Origin: Desulfosudis oleivorans Hxd3
GTDB taxonomy: Bacteria; Desulfobacterota; Desulfobacteria; Desulfobacterales; Desulfosudaceae
Direction: 5' to 3'
DNA: 64,000 nt
Assembly (NCBI RefSeq): GCF_000018405.1
Contig: NC_009943.1
Coordinates: 385,255-449,254, forward strand
Position numbers and translations under genes: made by a program. The notes under the pieces are model-generated. The model was not told the DNA's origin and made no database searches. It worked only from the letters and a program-made list of their open reading frames with translations. Of this stretch, positions 61,156 through 64,000 are shown in pieces. Each line of letters starts with the position of its first letter. Position 1 is the first letter of the stretch.

Positions 61156-62358
61156 ATGACGATCATCAACAGTCTGCTGGATACTGAGTTTTCAAAGCTC
61201 ACCATGGCCCAGATTGTTCTCCACATGCATCCGGATGTGATTGTCCGCTACCGGTTTGAATCCAAAAACAAGAAAAAAATAGGCCATATACAGGAAATCA
61301 ACCAGGAGATTGACCACCTGTGCACCCTGCGGTTCAAGGACGATGAGCTCGACTACCTCGACTCCCTGAATGTCTTTAAAAAAGATTTTATTGAATACCT
61401 GCGGCTGGTGCAGCTGAACCGGAAATACATCACCGCCGAGATCGACAACAACCGCCGTCTGCAGATCGAAATCAAGGGCCCCTGGATTTCCACGATTTTC
61501 TTTTCCGTTCCCGTGCTGACCATTGTCAGCGAGATCTACTCCAAGTACCAGAGCATCAACGAAAAAGGGTTTCACAGCGTGGAAGACACGCTGGACACCG
61601 GGGAACAGCGCCTGGCCAAGAAGATCGAGTACCTTACCACGCTTTTAAAAACCGGCCAGCTTTCGGGGTTCAAGTTCGCGGACATCGGCACCTGTTTCCG
61701 GTATTCCCATTACTGGCAGGGCGTGGTGATTGAAAAGCTCAAAAAACAACTTCGTTCCTACCTGTTTGTGGGTACCAGCAACCCCTACTTTGCCATGAAG
61801 CACAAGCTGGCCCCCATGGGCACCATGAACCATGAATGGCTGATGGCCTACCAGCAGCTTGGTACCCGGCTGCAGCTGAGCCAGAAGACCGCGCTGCGTG
61901 ACTGGATCGCCGAATACCACGGTGAGCCGGGCATCTGCCTCTCCGACGTGGTGGGGTTCAACGCCTTTCTCCGGGATTTTGACCTCTACCTGGCCAAGCT
62001 CTTTGACGGGTGCCAGCACAACAGCGGAGACCCCACTTCCTGGTGCGTCAAGCTGATTGAGCATTACGACAAGCTGGGCATTGATCCCAAAACCAAGACC
62101 GCCATGTTCTGCGACGACATGAACTTTGAAACCGCCATTGAAATTCATGAAACCTTAAGCGAGATGATCGATATCACGGCCGGCATCGGCCGGGACCTGA
62201 TGCACGACCTGGGCATACCGCCCCTGGATATCAGTTTCAACATGGTGGAGTGCAACGGCGGCCCCGTGGGCAGCATCGGCGACGACGCCGGCAAAACCCG
62301 GTGCGATGATCCCCGGCACCTGGCCGCCCTCAAGGATGTGTTTCACATTGACACCTGA
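61156..62358 (+). CDS. pncB: Nicotinate phosphoribosyltransferase
   Basis: Converts nicotinate, PRPP and ATP to nicotinate mononucleotide in NAD salvage. The 400-residue protein has MAQIVLHMHPDVIVRYRFESKN near 17, FADIGTCFRYSHYWQ near 173 and the catalytic-type His in MGTMNHEWLMAYQQLG near 222-237 (His 226). VGFNAFLRDFDLYLAKLFDG near 258 and a late FCDDMNFETAIEI near 316 follow. These are PncB blocks. GGAGGA precedes the ATG. With nadA in the same window both NAD routes are represented. Confidence 0.94.
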   Translation: MTIINSLLDTEFSKLTMAQIVLHMHPDVIVRYRFESKNKKKIGHIQEINQEIDHLCTLRFKDDELDYLDSLNVFKKDFIEYLRLVQLNRKYITAEIDNNRRLQIEIKGPWISTIFFSVPVLTIVSEIYSKYQSINEKGFHSVEDTLDTGEQRLAKKIEYLTTLLKTGQLSGFKFADIGTCFRYSHYWQGVVIEKLKKQLRSYLFVGTSNPYFAMKHKLAPMGTMNHEWLMAYQQLGTRLQLSQKTALRDWIAEYHGEPGICLSDVVGFNAFLRDFDLYLAKLFDGCQHNSGDPTSWCVKLIEHYDKLGIDPKTKTAMFCDDMNFETAIEIHETLSEMIDITAGIGRDLMHDLGIPPLDISFNMVECNGGPVGSIGDDAGKTRCDDPRHLAALKDVFHIDT

Positions 62359-62449
62359 TTCACCCGCTGGCTGCAGCGTCGCCCCGGCCACTTGAAAACC
62401 GCCGGGCCGGTTCTGTTTTACCCCTGTCCCACTTTAAAGCAATCGATTT

Positions 62450-63349
62450 ATGCGTTTTTTTTCTTTTATATTACAGCTTCTGCTGCCGGCCCTGTTGCTG
62501 GGGGTTGCGGGGTGTACGGCCCCGCCGGCTCCGCCGGTTTATGTCGATTTTGAGACTGCCGCGCCCTTTGACCGGCTTTGCGCAAAACTGGAAAAAGACG
62601 GGTTTGACGGCCAGGTTCTGCGGCGGTATTACACTCATCCGGATGTGGCCTTTGAGCAGGCCGGCACAGCCCTGTTTTTTCACCACAGTGAATCAAAGCT
62701 GAATTACGACCAGTTTTTAAAAACCGCTTCCCTGAACCGGGCCCGGGAATACCTGCAGGCCCAGGGCCGTTGGCTGACAGCGGCCCAGAACACCTACACC
62801 GTGGACAAAGAGGTGATAACCGCCATTCTTCTGGTGGAAACCCGGTTCGGCGCCTACCTTGGCACCCGGCCGGCCTTTAACATTCTCTCTTCCATGGCCT
62901 CCCTTGCCGACCCGGCCATGGAGGCGGAGTTCTGGCAGTCCATCGAAAAGACCACGACCTTCACACCAGAGGCCTATAACAAGCGGGTGCGGGACAAATC
63001 CAAGTGGGCGTACAACGAACTCAAGGCGTTTCTGGCCTATGTGGAAAAAGAAAACATTGAGAATCCCGTGTCCCTGAAAAGCTCTTATGCAGGGGCCATG
63101 GGAATCTCCCAGTTCATGCCCAGCAACATTCTCAAACTGGGCGTGGACGGCGACAATGACGGCCGGGTAGACCTGTTCACCCATCCGGACGCCATCTTCA
63201 GCGTGGCCTCCTTTCTCGCCCACCACGGATGGAAACCGGGCCTGGACCACCAGGCCGCCTACAAGGTCCTGCTCAACTACAACTACAGCCGGCCTTACGC
63301 CGAAACCGTATTGAAGATACGCGAACGGCTCAAGGCCGGACCCTCCTGA
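62450..63349 (+). CDS. Membrane-bound lytic murein transglycosylase (MltB-like lipoprotein)
   Basis: A 299-residue lipoprotein; the signal ends in the lipobox GVAGC (Cys 22). The SLT_2 domain has the catalytic Glu in LLVETRFGAYLG near 127-138, SSYAGAMGISQFMPSNIL near 210-227 and DGDNDGRVDLFTHPDAIFSVASFLAHHGW near 233-261. It cleaves peptidoglycan strands to 1,6-anhydro muropeptides at the outer membrane. No clear ribosome site. The next gene starts 21 bp after its stop. Confidence 0.93.
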   Translation: MRFFSFILQLLLPALLLGVAGCTAPPAPPVYVDFETAAPFDRLCAKLEKDGFDGQVLRRYYTHPDVAFEQAGTALFFHHSESKLNYDQFLKTASLNRAREYLQAQGRWLTAAQNTYTVDKEVITAILLVETRFGAYLGTRPAFNILSSMASLADPAMEAEFWQSIEKTTTFTPEAYNKRVRDKSKWAYNELKAFLAYVEKENIENPVSLKSSYAGAMGISQFMPSNILKLGVDGDNDGRVDLFTHPDAIFSVASFLAHHGWKPGLDHQAAYKVLLNYNYSRPYAETVLKIRERLKAGPS

Positions 63350-63370
63350 CAAACCCGGAAAGATTCAACC

Positions 63371-63589
63371 ATGAGCCCGATAACCATCACCATCATTGCT
63401 GTCGGCCTGCTTGCCTGGCTGCTCACCTGCTGGGCCTTGATCGATGTGGCCGGCCGGGACTTCGGCGGCATTGAAAAAAAGGCCGCCTGGGGTTTTGTCG
63501 CCTTTATTCCCTTTGTGGGCTGGCTCATCTACCTGGTCATCGGCCGGCCGAAAAGCACGCCCCCAAAGGCCGGCCCGGACCCGTCATGA
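63371..63589 (+). CDS. PLDc_N domain membrane peptide
   Basis: A 72-residue protein with two transmembrane helices (ITIIAVGLLAWLLTCWALIDVA and WGFVAFIPFVGWLIYLVIGR), the PLDc_N (phospholipase D nuclease N-terminal) pattern with the short polar loop between. Stand-alone copies are common small envelope proteins with no known activity. Its stop overlaps the start of birA (ATGA). Confidence 0.85.
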   Translation: MSPITITIIAVGLLAWLLTCWALIDVAGRDFGGIEKKAAWGFVAFIPFVGWLIYLVIGRPKSTPPKAGPDPS

Positions 63590-64000
63590 AAATTCAGCAG
63601 GCCACCCTTCACCACCTTGCCACAACCGAATCCACCATGGATGTGGCCCGGAACCTGGCCCTTCAGGGGTGCCCCCATTTTACCGTGGTGGTGGCCGACA
63701 CCCAGACCGGGGGCCGGGGCCGCATGGACCGCACCTGGCATTCCGACCCGGGAGGGCTTTACATGACGCTTGTGTTAAAGCCTGATATGCCGGCCGCAGA
63801 CGGGTTGAAACTCACCTTTCTGGCCTCCCTGACCCTGGCCCAAACAGTACGGCGGTGCTGCGACATCGACGCCGGGGTCAAGTGGCCCAATGATATTCTT
63901 GTAAAAGAAAAAAAGCTGGCCGGCCTGCTTTCCGAAATGCAGGCCACCGGCAGCCGGATCGACTTTGTCAACATCGGCATCGGCATCAATGTCAATAACG
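63586..64000 (+). CDS. birA: Biotin--[acetyl-CoA carboxylase] ligase, 3' end beyond the window
   Basis: The first 138 residues of a biotin protein ligase. LHHLATTESTMDVARNLA near 8-25, TGGRGRMDRTWHSDPGGLYMTLVL near 41-64 (adenylate and biotin loop) and VKWPNDILVKEKKLAGLLSEM near 98-118 are all present; the frame is still open at 64000 (GIGINVNN). No N-terminal HTH is present, so this is the short, non-regulatory class. Its ATG overlaps the stop of the preceding gene. Confidence 0.95.
   Translation, partial: MKIQQATLHHLATTESTMDVARNLALQGCPHFTVVVADTQTGGRGRMDRTWHSDPGGLYMTLVLKPDMPAADGLKLTFLASLTLAQTVRRCCDIDAGVKWPNDILVKEKKLAGLLSEMQATGSRIDFVNIGIGINVNN

Overview
This is a GC-rich, gene-dense bacterial chromosome segment. 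The content suggests an anaerobic member of Desulfobacterota, probably Desulfobacterales (a fatty-acid or hydrocarbon degrading sulfate reducer of the Desulfosudis/Desulfococcus type). The reasons are a SahR-AhcY methyl-cycle pair, a CooT-like nickel protein, DUF362 proteins, a large polyferredoxin, a GTP-type PEP carboxykinase, FeoAB, and many dispersed palindromic repeats. No 16S rRNA or other species marker lies in the window, so this assignment is inference. No tRNA, rRNA, CRISPR array, prophage or transposase gene was seen.

Layout. 1-3115: repeats around an acyl-CoA synthetase. 3116-8269: a small winged-helix gene, then an eno / secreted protein / pyrG / Fur-FeoA fusion run. 8439-12084: feoA-feoB, a PPP-type phosphatase and a secreted SH3 protein. 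12206-21221 (minus): eight tightly packed genes. Six form a lipid-modification type operon (chalcone-isomerase-like, GPH transporter, DUF1295, DUF2177, FAD oxidoreductase, DUF1365-cyclopropane synthase fusion). They are followed by a DUF362 protein and a NapH-NapG-like polyferredoxin fusion. 21666-24841: a small coiled-coil protein, then sahR with a visible promoter and operator, and ahcY. 25154-31039: lnt, then a lipase with its dedicated foldase, divergent from a sigma-54 activator; the intergenic region shows a near-consensus -24/-12 promoter and paired palindromes. 31073-38328: an MFS protein, a giant secreted beta-helix protein, DUF362, a radical SAM protein, and a free-standing S23 (23S rRNA intervening-sequence type) four-helix-bundle gene. 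38402-50117: transketolase, a methyltransferase, an HTH/PBP regulator, DHH phosphoesterase, yebC, rlmE, radA, rdgB, a nitroreductase and pckG. 50309-64000: an AmpG-like transporter, a DUF6178-like protein, nadA-lolA, DUF3842-cooT, an IspH-UbiA-like fusion, plsY, Smr, a thioesterase, pncB, a lytic transglycosylase, a PLDc_N peptide and a truncated birA.

The most unusual structure is a dispersed family of 6-bp-periodic arrays of ATCGNN units, often as head-to-head inverted pairs. I count nine array loci. One pair encloses the S23 gene so closely that the 3' array encodes the end of the protein. Two loci 25 kb apart also share about 50 bp of flank outside the array. This looks like a mobile or structural element family whose full-length form carries the S23 gene, with the others as empty or deleted copies. 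Further families of palindromic repeats (TTCGTAAAAAG-ended; GTACTTTTCTTG hairpins; CATTGCGAG REP-like; CCCGGATATTTC-ended) fill most other intergenic space and in one place supply a gene's stop codon.
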